Of a stretch of DNA of 64,000 nt, positions 26,913-37,391 are shown piece by piece. The notes beneath the pieces are model-generated. The model worked only from the letters and a program-made list of their open reading frames with translations, had not been told where the DNA came from and did no database searches. The position numbers were made by a program, and so were the translations under genes. Every line of letters starts with the position of its first letter. Within the stretch, counting starts at the first letter, position 1. Source of the stretch: an uncultured Prevotella sp. (GTDB taxonomy: Bacteria; Bacteroidota; Bacteroidia; Bacteroidales; Bacteroidaceae). The DNA lies in the NCBI GenBank assembly GCA_905234265.1, contig CAJOHJ010000006.1, forward strand, positions 62,001-126,000. The letters are read 5' to 3'.

Positions 26913-27464
26913 ACGTAGCGGAGAAAAAAGTTTGCGCAGTGATGCCCGTTGGAAAGCAAAAATATTGACAAATTGAGAATGTATGCCCCTTGAGAATCGC
27001 GTTTTTCCAGAAAAATCTGTCGCTGGCGGAAAAATCTGCGAAAATGAGATGTTTTTGTAAGTTGCTTGCTGACAGGTGGTTGGCGCGAAGATGAGGCTTC
27101 CGGGTGTGCTGTTCGCGGAATTATCTTGCGGAGATAAAAAATTATCTCTGCATGTTACGGATTTTTCTCCGCATTCTAATCGTCTGCCAATGGGTGAAAA
27201 AAGTGTGGAAAAATTAGAAACCGACACGAAATCTGCACAAAACCTATGTCGGTGTGCAGTGTTTTGTAAAAAAATTTCATGTCGTGGCGGCGGCCGTGAG
27301 ACGGATTTTTGCGGAAAACGGTCTGGCTCGGATTTTTCCGGGCGAAAACGGCATGCATGTTTTTCGGGTAAAAACAATTTACATTTCTGCCGTTTCGGCA
27401 GTGCTGCAAAGAGCCATGGCAAATGCGAAACTAAAATTAAATAAATAAAGCCGTCGCAGGGGTT
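26913..27464. other. 552-base intergenic stretch, no gene seen
   Basis: Open frames exist on both strands but have no family resemblance, and repeated GGAAAA/TTTTCC-rich words dominate (for example around 27003-27045 and 27310-27370). The only organised element is the 21-bp array C at 27121-27168. No tRNA-like or convincing terminator structure was seen. Confidence 0.6.
27121..27168. repeat. 21-bp periodic array C (short)
   Basis: TATCT at 27122 and 27143, and a variant TTTCT at 27164, are spaced 21 bases. The TTATCTCTGCATGTTACG core matches arrays D and E. Confidence 0.8.
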
Positions 27465-28670
27465 CTAATACAAAAATCCAAACATCCAGAGGGGAATGCG
27501 GCTGCCATGGCCAACTTCTGTGTCGTCAACGGCAAGAAAGCTGCCGGGCAGGTCAGCTATCTGCTCAAACGACTTCTTTCTGCCGCCAACCTCAAACAGA
27601 TATGTGTCATCAATCAGGAAGTCCCCCTTCAGCGGATACTTAACGTCGTGGCCAACATGTAGCTGGCTGTAGAAAAATGTCTCGCGCTCGTTGCCCTTGT
27701 TGACCATCGGGCATAGTACGTGCATCAGGTTTGCATTGCCAAGGAATATTTTGTCGGGCTTATACAGGAACTTGTAGTTTTTTGCCTTCGAGGTGAGCAG
27801 CGATAGTATCTGCGCTTTGTCGAGAGCATATAGCATGCGAAGGCCCAACTCGTTGTTGGTGGAGAGCTGCTTCCAGAGTTCAGACATGTTAGGCTCGAAG
27901 GGTACACGCTCGCTGATAATCATAACCAGCTTTTTCACTTTCTGAATGGTCTCGAACGACACACTCTCCACGGCTGGCAGGTCGGTGTCAATCACCACAG
28001 ACACCGTCTCGCGCAGGCGAGCTGTGAAGTCATCGCCCACCTCCCTGAAGAAGGGGTAGTAACCGCAGCGCAGGTATGACTCTAAGAGGGGCGCCACCTT
28101 TATCTCCTGTAGTATCTGCATGGCATAGGTGACGTGGTTCTGCAGCAAGTCTGCCAGCGGAATGGCATCCACGTGCAGTGCATTCTCAAAGGCCAGATAC
28201 TCACGAAACGACAATCCGTAGAGCGTGTATGCTGTCTGGCGCCGCGAGAGATCCGCCTTGGCGTTGTCCTGAATGAGCAGCGAACTGCTGGTATAGACGA
28301 TGCTCATGTCGGGATAGCTGTCGTAGATGTTCTTCAATGTCTCTGCCCACTGCTCATAGCGGTGAACCTCGTCGAGATAGAGCCGCGTAATGCCGTGCTG
28401 GTCGGCCCAGTCGACAAGGTCTATCAGAGAATGTGTGGCAAACCAGAGGTCGTCAAGCGATGCGTAGAGCGTCTGGTCAATGTTCTCGTAGTTCTCCTTG
28501 ATGTGCTGCAGCAGCATAGTTGTCTTGCCCACTCCGCGAGCGCCCTTGATGCTGATAATGCGCGCATTCCAGTTGATCTTTGTGTAAAGATAGCGCTTGA
28601 AGTGCAGGTTAATTTTTGCTATCCTGCGGTGATAGTTGTTGAAGAGAGGCTGCAATTCTGTGGAATCCAT
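27465..28670 (-). CDS. AAA ATPase of the DUF4143-like group
   Basis: 401 residues, cytoplasmic. Walker A GARGVGKTT near 44-52, Walker B-like RLYLDEVHRYEQW near 95-107, and a sensor stretch IVYTSSSLL. The C-terminal part ends in a strand-rich segment (GDFLIDDTYLFEVGGRKK), like the degenerate nuclease-like domain of this group. These ATPases are common in Bacteroidota and have no settled function. It stands alone, and its promoter carries 33-bp phased direct repeats (28711-28758), the same arrangement as at the 56529 gene. The two proteins share fold and layout but little sequence. Confidence 0.85.
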   Translation of the reverse strand: MDSTELQPLFNNYHRRIAKINLHFKRYLYTKINWNARIISIKGARGVGKTTMLLQHIKENYENIDQTLYASLDDLWFATHSLIDLVDWADQHGITRLYLDEVHRYEQWAETLKNIYDSYPDMSIVYTSSSLLIQDNAKADLSRRQTAYTLYGLSFREYLAFENALHVDAIPLADLLQNHVTYAMQILQEIKVAPLLESYLRCGYYPFFREVGDDFTARLRETVSVVIDTDLPAVESVSFETIQKVKKLVMIISERVPFEPNMSELWKQLSTNNELGLRMLYALDKAQILSLLTSKAKNYKFLYKPDKIFLGNANLMHVLCPMVNKGNERETFFYSQLHVGHDVKYPLKGDFLIDDTYLFEVGGRKKSFEQIADLPGSFLAVDDTEVGHGSRIPLWMFGFLY

Positions 28671-28698
28671 ACGCTGACGGGCTTAAGTTTGACGCCTG

Positions 28699-28758
28699 CA
28701 AAGCTACGCATTTATATTTTGAACTGCAAATATTTTGCGGATTTTTATATTTTCAACT
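28699..28758 (-). promoter_or_regulatory. Promoter with 33-bp phased direct repeats (ATPase at 27465)
   Basis: Minus strand: -33 TTTG at 28727-28730, 20 bases, -7 TAGCTTTG at 28699-28706. The plus-strand word TTTATATTTTgAACT at 28711-28725 fills the spacer, and TTTATATTTTcAACT at 28744-28758 repeats it exactly 33 bases upstream with one mismatch. The position suggests a repressor or activator site. Confidence 0.75.
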
Positions 28759-28820
28759 ATAAAAATGTTGGCTTGTCCATTGTTTCTGCCAGAAGTGGAA
28801 GCCTGCAATCAGGACTGTCG

Positions 28821-28860
28821 TCCTTTAACTTCCTTTACTTCTTTAACTTCCTTAACTCCT
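28821..28860. repeat. Imperfect tandem microrepeat TCCTTTAACT
   Basis: Four 9-10-base units (TCCTTTAACT, TCCTTTACT, TCTTTAACT, TCCTTAACT) follow one another between the ATPase promoter and tig. No function is evident. The rest of the 28671-28998 gap holds only the two promoters. Confidence 0.7.
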
Positions 28861-28942
28861 TTTCACCTTATAAAAGTTGAATGTATTTATTAAATAACGC
28901 TAAAAAAATACTCCTAATCCCCTCTTTCTATAATAATATGTG

Positions 28943-28950
28943 TACCTTTG
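28943..28950 (+). promoter_or_regulatory. -7 element TACCTTTG of the tig operon
   Basis: TAnnTTTG match 48 bases before the tig ATG. The -33 region (around 28923) has only a weak match. Confidence 0.65.
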
Positions 28951-28998
28951 CAGCCACTTTTTGCGAAACGTATAATAATATAATAAGGTATATAGACA

Positions 28999-30369
28999 AT
29001 GAATATCACATTTGAAGCCGCTGACAAGGTGAATGGCCTGATGACCATCACTCTTGAGAATGCCGACTACCAAGGCGAGGTAGAGAAGACACTGAAAGAC
29101 TACCGTAAGCGTGCCAACATCCCTGGTTTCCGTCCGGGACAGGCACCTATGAGCATGATAAAGCGCCAGTTTGGCACATCCGTGAAGGTCGACACCGTCA
29201 ACAAGCTGCTCGGCGAGAAGCTTTACGAGTATGTCCGTGAGAACAACATCCAGATGCTTGGCGAACCTCTGCCCAGCGAGCAGCAGGAGCCTCTCGACTT
29301 CGAGGGCGACGGCGCCCTGACGTTCAAGTTCGACATAGCCGTGGCTCCGGAGTTCACGGCATCGCTGAGCGGCAAGGACAAGATAGAATACTACAACATC
29401 AGCGTCGACGACAAGCTCATCGACCAGCAGGTGGAGATGTACCAGAGCCGCGGCGGCCAGTATGAGAAGGTAGAACAGTACGACGAGAACGAGCGTGACA
29501 TGCTGAAGGGCGACCTCCGCGAGCTTGCCGCTGACGGCAGCGTCAAGGAGGGCGGCATTGAAGTCAGCGACGCAGTGATTATGCCTCAGTACATCAAGGC
29601 CGACGACCAGAAGAAGCTCTTCGACGGTGCGAAACTCGGCGACATAATCACCATGAATCCGCGCAAGGCTTATCCCGAGAGCGACGTCGAGGTGTCGAGC
29701 CTGCTGAAAATCAAGAAGGAAGAGGTTGGCGGGCACACAGGTGACTTCACCTACCAGATAACTGAGATAAGCCGCTTCACGAAGGCCGCTGTCGACCAGA
29801 AGCTCTTCGACCAGGTGTTCGGCGAGGGCAATGTCAGCGACGAGAAGGCTTTCCGCGAGAAGATCGGCGAGCAAATCAGCCAGCAGTTCCACTCAGACAG
29901 CGACTACAAGTTCCTGCTGGATGTCCGCAAGCACATGGAGAAGAAGGTCGGCAAGCTCACCTTCCCCGAGGCTATACTGAAGCGCGTCATGCTGCAGAAC
30001 AACAAGGACCGCAAGGATGCCGAGAAGTTCGTCAACGACAACTTCGCCGCCAGCATCCGTGAGCTTGGCTGGCACCTCATCAAGGAACAGCTCGTCAGCG
30101 CACAGGGCATCAAGGTTGAGGACGACGACCTGAAGCAGGTTGCCAAGGAAGCCGCACGCGTACAGTTCGCACAGTACGGCATGTCCAACGTTCCCGACGA
30201 GTACCTTGACAACTACGCCCAGGAGATGCTCAAGGACCGCAAGAACATCGACTCTCTCGTCGACCGTGCCGTCGACGTCAAGCTCACGGCAGCCCTCAAG
30301 CAGGTCGTCAAGCTCGACGAGAAGACCGTCTCTATGGAGGAGTTCCAGAAGATGCTGCAAGAGAAATAA
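28999..30369 (+). CDS. tig: Trigger factor (ribosome-associated chaperone/PPIase)
   Basis: 456 residues. The ribosome-binding N-domain contains the signature RANIPGFRPGQAP near 38-50 (the usual GFRxGxxP). A diverged FKBP-like middle domain and a long helical C-domain follow, as in Bacteroidota trigger factors. It folds nascent chains at the exit tunnel. It is followed 130 bases later by clpP, which has its own -7 box, then clpX: the classical tig-clpP-clpX order. Confidence 0.95.
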   Translation: MNITFEAADKVNGLMTITLENADYQGEVEKTLKDYRKRANIPGFRPGQAPMSMIKRQFGTSVKVDTVNKLLGEKLYEYVRENNIQMLGEPLPSEQQEPLDFEGDGALTFKFDIAVAPEFTASLSGKDKIEYYNISVDDKLIDQQVEMYQSRGGQYEKVEQYDENERDMLKGDLRELAADGSVKEGGIEVSDAVIMPQYIKADDQKKLFDGAKLGDIITMNPRKAYPESDVEVSSLLKIKKEEVGGHTGDFTYQITEISRFTKAAVDQKLFDQVFGEGNVSDEKAFREKIGEQISQQFHSDSDYKFLLDVRKHMEKKVGKLTFPEAILKRVMLQNNKDRKDAEKFVNDNFAASIRELGWHLIKEQLVSAQGIKVEDDDLKQVAKEAARVQFAQYGMSNVPDEYLDNYAQEMLKDRKNIDSLVDRAVDVKLTAALKQVVKLDEKTVSMEEFQKMLQEK

Positions 30370-30424
30370 GATTTTTTAAGAAAAAAACATATTTAAAAAC
30401 AGCAGGGTTACCAATCTTTTTTCG

Positions 30425-30432
30425 TAATTTTG
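30425..30432 (+). promoter_or_regulatory. -7 element TAATTTTG of clpP
   Basis: TAnnTTTG match 67 bases before the clpP ATG; the -33 is weak. Confidence 0.6.
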
Positions 30433-30499
30433 TATTTACATATTGCGGAAAAAGGCTGGTAGCCTTGCAACTTTTTTGTATAACAACAATGACACTACT

Positions 30500-31165
30500 A
30501 TGAACAACGATTTCAGAAAATACGCAACAGGCCATCTCGGCATGAATGGCTTTACGCTCGACCAGGTGATGAGCGCACAGGCTCAGTACCTGAACCCCTA
30601 CATCCTTGAGGAGCGACAGCTGAACGTCACACAGATGGACGTCTTCTCGCGACTCATGATGGACCGCATCATATTCCTCGGCACGCAGATTGACGACTAC
30701 ACCGCCAACACGCTGCAGGCACAGCTGCTATACCTTGACTCGGTGGACTCCGGCAAGGACATCAGCATCTACCTCAACTCCCCCGGCGGCAGCGTCACTG
30801 CCGGACTGGGCATCTACGACACCATGCAGTTCATCTCCAGCGACGTGGCCACCATCTGCACGGGCATGGCCGCCTCGATGGCTGCCGTGCTGCTCGTGGC
30901 CGGAGCTGAGGGCAAGCGCTCGGCACTGCCGCACAGCCGCGTGATGATCCACCAGCCGCTTGGCGGAGTGCAGGGACAGGCCAGCGACATCGAGATAGAG
31001 GCCAAGGAGATTATGAAGTTCAAGAAAGAACTCTACACCATCATCAGCGAACACTCGCACACGCCATACGACAAGGTGTGGAACGACTCCGACCGCAACT
31101 ACTGGATGACCGCTGAGGAAGCCAAGGAGTATGGAATGATTGACCAGGTGCTGAAGAAAAAATAA
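30500..31165 (+). CDS. clpP: ATP-dependent Clp protease proteolytic subunit
   Basis: 221 residues from the ATG at 30500 (the upstream extension crosses the promoter region). Serine protease core of ClpXP. Catalytic Ser126 is in TGMAASMA, His151 in RVMIHQPLGG, and Asp near 198 in DSDRNYW. A 25-30 residue N-terminal extension precedes the first conserved helix, common in this phylum. clpX starts 18 bases after the stop, so the two are co-transcribed. Confidence 0.97.
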   Translation: MNNDFRKYATGHLGMNGFTLDQVMSAQAQYLNPYILEERQLNVTQMDVFSRLMMDRIIFLGTQIDDYTANTLQAQLLYLDSVDSGKDISIYLNSPGGSVTAGLGIYDTMQFISSDVATICTGMAASMAAVLLVAGAEGKRSALPHSRVMIHQPLGGVQGQASDIEIEAKEIMKFKKELYTIISEHSHTPYDKVWNDSDRNYWMTAEEAKEYGMIDQVLKKK

Positions 31166-31183
31166 ATAACGAACCACTGAACG

Positions 31184-32416
31184 ATGGCAAGAAGAACGTG
31201 TAATTTCTGCGGACGCTCAGACAAGGAAGTCGGGCTGCTGATAACAGGCGTCAACGGCAACATCTGCGAAGACTGTGCCGTGCAGGCCTATCAGGTGGCC
31301 ACTGCCAACGGCTTCGGTCCCGACGCTGAGCGCGACGGAAAGCAGAAGAATGCCAAGGGCGCTGCTGAGAAGCCGCTGCCCAAGCCGGCGGAGATAAAGG
31401 CTCACCTCGACGACTACGTCATTGGACAGGACGAGGCCAAGCGCTATCTCTCCGTGTCAGTATATAACCACTACAAGCGCCTGCGCCAGCCGGAGACCGA
31501 CGACGGCGTGGATATAGAGAAGTCGAACATCATCATGGTTGGCTCCACCGGCACCGGCAAGACGCTGATGGCACGCACCATCGCAAAGATGCTGGACGTG
31601 CCGTTCACCATCGTCGACGCCACCGTGTTCACGGAGGCAGGCTACGTCGGCGAGGACGTGGAGAGCATCCTGACACGCCTGCTGCAGGTGGCCGACTACG
31701 ACGTGAAGGCCGCCGAGCAGGGAATAGTGTTCATCGACGAGATTGACAAGATTGCCCGCAAGTCGGACAATCCCTCCATCACGCGCGACGTCAGCGGCGA
31801 GGGCGTGCAGCAGGGACTGCTGAAGCTGCTCGAAGGCACCACCGTCAACGTGCCGCCGAAGGGTGGCCGCAAGCATCCCGACCAGGAGTATGTGCCGGTG
31901 GACACGCGCAACATCCTCTTCATCTGCGGCGGGGCCTTCGACGGCATCGAGCGCAAGATTGCACAGAGACTGAACACCCATGTGGTAGGATACAACTCTG
32001 TGCAGAACGTGAGGCGCATCGACAAGGAGAACCTCATGCAGTACATTGCGCCGCAGGACCTGAAGTCGTTCGGACTAATACCGGAAATCATCGGACGCCT
32101 GCCGGTGCTGACATTCCTGAACCCGCTGGACCGTGACGCACTCACCAGAATACTCACCGAGCCGAAGAACTCCATCATCCGCCAGTATGTGAAGCTCTTC
32201 AAGATGGACGGCATAGAATTGACGTTCACCCCCGAGGCGCTGACGCTCATCGTCGACAAGGCCGTGGAATACAAGCTCGGCGCGCGCGGACTGCGCTCGA
32301 TAGTTGAGAACATAATGATGGACGCCATGTTCGACGCCCCCACCAAGCACCCCGACAAGTTCGAGGTCACTGCAGACTATGCACAGCAGCAGCTGGCCAA
32401 GTCGCACCTAACATAG
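31184..32416 (+). CDS. clpX: ATP-dependent Clp protease ATP-binding subunit ClpX
   Basis: 410 residues. The N-terminal C4 zinc finger has CNFC near 6-9 and CEDC near 28-31. The AAA+ domain carries Walker A GSTGTGKT, Walker [11 protein letters not shown] and the pore motif GYVGED. It unfolds substrates for ClpP. Operon tig-clpP-clpX-recQ is supported by spacings of 18 and 29 bases around this gene. Confidence 0.98.
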   Translation: MARRTCNFCGRSDKEVGLLITGVNGNICEDCAVQAYQVATANGFGPDAERDGKQKNAKGAAEKPLPKPAEIKAHLDDYVIGQDEAKRYLSVSVYNHYKRLRQPETDDGVDIEKSNIIMVGSTGTGKTLMARTIAKMLDVPFTIVDATVFTEAGYVGEDVESILTRLLQVADYDVKAAEQGIVFIDEIDKIARKSDNPSITRDVSGEGVQQGLLKLLEGTTVNVPPKGGRKHPDQEYVPVDTRNILFICGGAFDGIERKIAQRLNTHVVGYNSVQNVRRIDKENLMQYIAPQDLKSFGLIPEIIGRLPVLTFLNPLDRDALTRILTEPKNSIIRQYVKLFKMDGIELTFTPEALTLIVDKAVEYKLGARGLRSIVENIMMDAMFDAPTKHPDKFEVTADYAQQQLAKSHLT

Positions 32417-32445
32417 GGTGACGTCACCCAACATCCGAAAAGTCT

Positions 32446-34629
32446 ATGCCTAAAAAGAAACTAAACCTCACGGAAGCCCTCAAGCAGTACTTCGGCTTTG
32501 ACAAGTTCAAAGGCGATCAGGAGGCTGTAATCCGCAACGTCCTTGATGGCAAGGACACCTTCGTGCTGATGCCTACCGGCGGCGGCAAGTCGCTATGCTA
32601 CCAGCTGCCGTCGCTGCTCATGGACGGCACGGCGATAGTCATCTCGCCGCTGATAGCCCTGATGAAGAACCAGGTGGACGTCATCAGCTCGATGAGCGAT
32701 GAGGGAACGGCACACTACCTGAACTCGTCGCTCAACAAGTCGGCCATCGACCAGGTGAAGGCCGACATCCTTTCTGGCAAGACAAAACTGCTGTATGTCG
32801 CCCCGGAGTCGCTCACGAAGGAAGAGAACGTAGAGTTCCTCCGGCAGGCGAAGATTTCATTCTATGCCATCGACGAGGCACACTGCATCTCCGAGTGGGG
32901 ACACGATTTCCGCCCTGAATATCGCCGCATACGCCCAATCATCAACGAGATAGGCGTTGCGCCGATCATCGCGCTGACGGCCACGGCCACCGACAAGGTG
33001 CGCACGGACATCAAGAAAAACCTCGGCATCAGCGACGCCGCAGAGTTCAAGAGCTCGTTCAACCGCCCGAACCTCTACTACGAAGTGCGCCCCAAGACCT
33101 ACGACGTCGACAAGGACATCATACGCTTCATACGCCAGAACAGCGGCAAGAGCGGCATCATCTACTGTCTGTCGCGCAAGAAGGTGGAAGAGCTGGCAGA
33201 GATACTGAAGGCCAACGACATCAAGGCCGCTGCCTATCATGCCGGACTGGAGACGTCGCTGCGCTCGCAGACGCAAGACGACTTCCTCATGGAACGCATC
33301 GATGTCATCGTGGCCACCATAGCCTTCGGCATGGGCATCGACAAGCCCGACGTGCGCTTCGTGATACACTACGACATTCCCAAGTCGCTGGAAGGATATT
33401 ACCAGGAGACGGGACGCGCTGGCCGCGACGGCGGCGAGGGCATCTGCATGACGTTCTACTCGCGCAAGGACCTGCAGAAGCTTGACAAGTTCATGGAGGG
33501 CAAGCCCGTCGCCGAGCAGGACATCGGCAGACAGCTGCTCGCCGAGACGGCTGCCTACGCCGAGAGTTCAGTATGCCGCAGGAAGATGCTGCTGAACTAC
33601 TTCGGCGAGGAATATCCCGCCGACAACTGTCACAACTGCGACAACTGCCTGCATCCGAAGACGAAGGTCGACGGCACGAAGCAGCTGCTGATGGTGCTGA
33701 AGGCGGTGCTGGCACTGAAGGAGAATTTCAACGCAGAGCATGTCATCGACTTTCTGAAAGGCCGTGACACGGAGGAGATAGCAGCACACAAGCACGACGA
33801 GCTGGAACTGTTCGGCTCAGGGGCTGACAGCGACGCTAAACTCTGGAACCCCGTAATCCGACAGGCAATGATAGCTGGCTATCTGAAGAAGGACGTCGAA
33901 AACTATGGGCTGCTGAAGATTACGGCTGCAGGACGCAAGTTCGTCAAGAAGCCGGAGCAGTTTATGATTGTTGAAGACCGCGAGTTCACCGACGACTACG
34001 ACGTGATGCCCGACCATGAGGGTGCCATCGATGCACTGGACCCGACGCTCAGCGCCATGCTCAAGGACCTGCGCAAGAAGGTGTCGCGCCAGCTGGAGCG
34101 TCCGCCGTACGTCATCTTCCAGGATGTATCCATAGAGCAGATGGCCACCGACTACCCGATAACACTGGAGGAGCTGAAGAACATCCAGGGCGTCGGCGAG
34201 GGCAAGGTGCGCCAGCCGTATGCGCAGCAGTTCGTGGACTTGATAAAGAAATACTGCGAGGAGAACAACATTGAGCGCCACAGTGAGTTCCGCGTGCGCA
34301 CGGTTGCCAAGAAGTCGATGCTGAAGGTGAAGATCATCCAGGCCGTCGACCGCCAGATAGCCCTCGACGACATTGCCACGGCACAGGGAATAGGCTTCGA
34401 CGACCTGCTGGACGAGGTGGAGGCAATAGTCTATAGCGGCACGAAGCTGAACATCGACTATTTCCTCGACGAGGTGATTGACGAAGACCGCCTGGCTGAC
34501 ATCTACGACTATTTTGCCGACAGCGACACCGACTCCCTTGAGACTGCCATCGAAGAGCTTGGCGGCGACTATACCGAGGAGGAAATACGGCTCGTCAGGA
34601 TAAAGTTTATTTCCGAAATGGCTAACTAA
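32446..34629 (+). CDS. recQ: ATP-dependent DNA helicase RecQ
   Basis: 727 residues. Helicase motifs: GGGKSLCYQLP (I), DEAHCISEWGHDFRPEY (II with the RecQ loop), TATATDKV (III), QETGRAGRDG (VI). The zinc-binding cysteine set is C-x(n)-CHNCDNC near 385-405, followed by winged-helix and HRDC-type segments (the ITLEELKNIQGVGEGK stretch). It is longer than E. coli RecQ (about 610), because of a helical C-terminal extension of about 110 residues. It unwinds recombination and repair intermediates. Confidence 0.96.
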   Translation: MPKKKLNLTEALKQYFGFDKFKGDQEAVIRNVLDGKDTFVLMPTGGGKSLCYQLPSLLMDGTAIVISPLIALMKNQVDVISSMSDEGTAHYLNSSLNKSAIDQVKADILSGKTKLLYVAPESLTKEENVEFLRQAKISFYAIDEAHCISEWGHDFRPEYRRIRPIINEIGVAPIIALTATATDKVRTDIKKNLGISDAAEFKSSFNRPNLYYEVRPKTYDVDKDIIRFIRQNSGKSGIIYCLSRKKVEELAEILKANDIKAAAYHAGLETSLRSQTQDDFLMERIDVIVATIAFGMGIDKPDVRFVIHYDIPKSLEGYYQETGRAGRDGGEGICMTFYSRKDLQKLDKFMEGKPVAEQDIGRQLLAETAAYAESSVCRRKMLLNYFGEEYPADNCHNCDNCLHPKTKVDGTKQLLMVLKAVLALKENFNAEHVIDFLKGRDTEEIAAHKHDELELFGSGADSDAKLWNPVIRQAMIAGYLKKDVENYGLLKITAAGRKFVKKPEQFMIVEDREFTDDYDVMPDHEGAIDALDPTLSAMLKDLRKKVSRQLERPPYVIFQDVSIEQMATDYPITLEELKNIQGVGEGKVRQPYAQQFVDLIKKYCEENNIERHSEFRVRTVAKKSMLKVKIIQAVDRQIALDDIATAQGIGFDDLLDEVEAIVYSGTKLNIDYFLDEVIDEDRLADIYDYFADSDTDSLETAIEELGGDYTEEEIRLVRIKFISEMAN

Positions 34630-34672
34630 GCACAGGGAAACAAGGTATACAAAATTGTTTTATACTATTACT

Positions 34673-35746
34673 ATGAGAATAAAAAACAGAGAAACGAAAT
34701 TATATTACTTTGCCGTGGTGCTGTTCCTGCTGTTCAGCCCCATGACTGCGCAGGACGCCGACGCACAGCTGTTCAAGCGCCTCTTCAAGAAGAAGGCTAA
34801 GACGGAACAGCAGCAGACAGCCGTCAACGACGGCATCGACGACGAGCTGCAGCTGGCAATGAAGGACGTGACCACGCTTCCCGACAACAGCAACAACCGC
34901 AACGCCTTCCTGGAAATACCGCTGGGCATCAAGGCTTCAAACTTCGAGAGGCAGCTGTTGGCAAAGGGCTTCGCAGAGCGCAAGCATGACGGGCCGCAGA
35001 CGGGAAAGTCGTACATCTATGACGGTGAGGTCTTCGGACAGCAGGCAACGGTGACGCTGGCAGTGTCGGAGAAGACACAGCGCGTGTATGCCGTCGACAT
35101 CGCCGAGGCTGCCAACTACGACAAGGCTGGCGTCGACCGCCGCTTCCAGCAGCTGAAGGCAGAGCTGCGCAAGGTCTATGGGGCCGGATACGTCGACAAT
35201 CAGGGCGAGGCGTACACCATACAGACGCAGCTCGGCACGGTGAGCATGCACTACGAGCGCGCCTCGGGGGTGTCGGTATATAACATCGGCTTCGCACTCG
35301 ACGATGCAAAGGCATACCTGATGGCTTACAACGAGATGGACGACAAGGAATACGAAGAGGCTCCGCGCGCCATCACCAACGGACTGGCTCCGGCATGCAA
35401 CCATACCGACATCGTGGGACTGGGAGTCCGCCTGCTGCAGAACGCCACGCTGAAAGGCGTGCAGACGGTGGCGAAAAGCTACGACTACACCGTCGGCAAG
35501 GCTACCGCAAAGGCAGTGCCGGCATCGTTTGCCATGGGTGCCTATAAGGCAACGGTCACCATGACGCGCCGCCGCCAGCAGATAACTGCCGTCACCATTG
35601 CCGCCAACGACGATGCCGCTGCCGTCGGCAAGGACCTGCAGACCTACGGCTTCACGACTGCCGGCAACAAGACGTGGCGGCAGGGGCGCATGACGGCTAC
35701 CGTTGGCACCGACAAGCAGGGCAGGGTAGTGGTGACAATGAAGTAA
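34673..35746 (+). CDS. Secreted protein of unknown function with a duplicated domain
   Basis: Not recognised. 357 residues from the ATG at 34673 (an in-frame ATG six codons upstream is possible). The signal peptide is around 8-30, cleaved near TAQDADAQ. The mature part seems to contain two similar units (about 70-190 and 230-357). Each has a segment such as QATVTLAVSEKTQRVYAV or KATVTMTRRRQQITAV, which could be paired beta-sheet domains. It is probably periplasmic. It follows recQ by 43 bases; shared transcription is possible. Confidence 0.75.
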   Translation: MRIKNRETKLYYFAVVLFLLFSPMTAQDADAQLFKRLFKKKAKTEQQQTAVNDGIDDELQLAMKDVTTLPDNSNNRNAFLEIPLGIKASNFERQLLAKGFAERKHDGPQTGKSYIYDGEVFGQQATVTLAVSEKTQRVYAVDIAEAANYDKAGVDRRFQQLKAELRKVYGAGYVDNQGEAYTIQTQLGTVSMHYERASGVSVYNIGFALDDAKAYLMAYNEMDDKEYEEAPRAITNGLAPACNHTDIVGLGVRLLQNATLKGVQTVAKSYDYTVGKATAKAVPASFAMGAYKATVTMTRRRQQITAVTIAANDDAAAVGKDLQTYGFTTAGNKTWRQGRMTATVGTDKQGRVVVTMK

Positions 35747-35753
35747 AGCCATT

Positions 35754-35780
35754 ATTTTTTATTTTTTATTTTTTATTACA
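35754..35780. repeat. T-rich tandem tract ATTTTTT
   Basis: About four units of a 7-base ATTTTTT repeat directly after the 34673 gene. It may aid termination, and it sits just upstream of the guaB promoter. Confidence 0.6.
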
Positions 35781-35790
35781 TAAAAATATC

Positions 35791-37332
<1,542 letters not shown>

Positions 37333-37391
37333 TGGCGTTTGCTGAACGGCAGACGGTAAATTAGAATCACCGAAAACATCGTAAAAAAGAA

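Noticed and set aside
26886..27444. Protein genes on either strand (up to 178 codons)
   Set aside because: No family resemblance, both strands are open at once, and the frames cross repeat array C and low-complexity words.
27465..28670. Toxin-antitoxin or defence operon around the AAA ATPase
   Set aside because: No partner gene is present within reach; the ATPase stands alone between non-coding DNA.
28900..29892. 330-codon frame opposite tig
   Set aside because: Antisense of trigger factor, and crosses the tig promoter.
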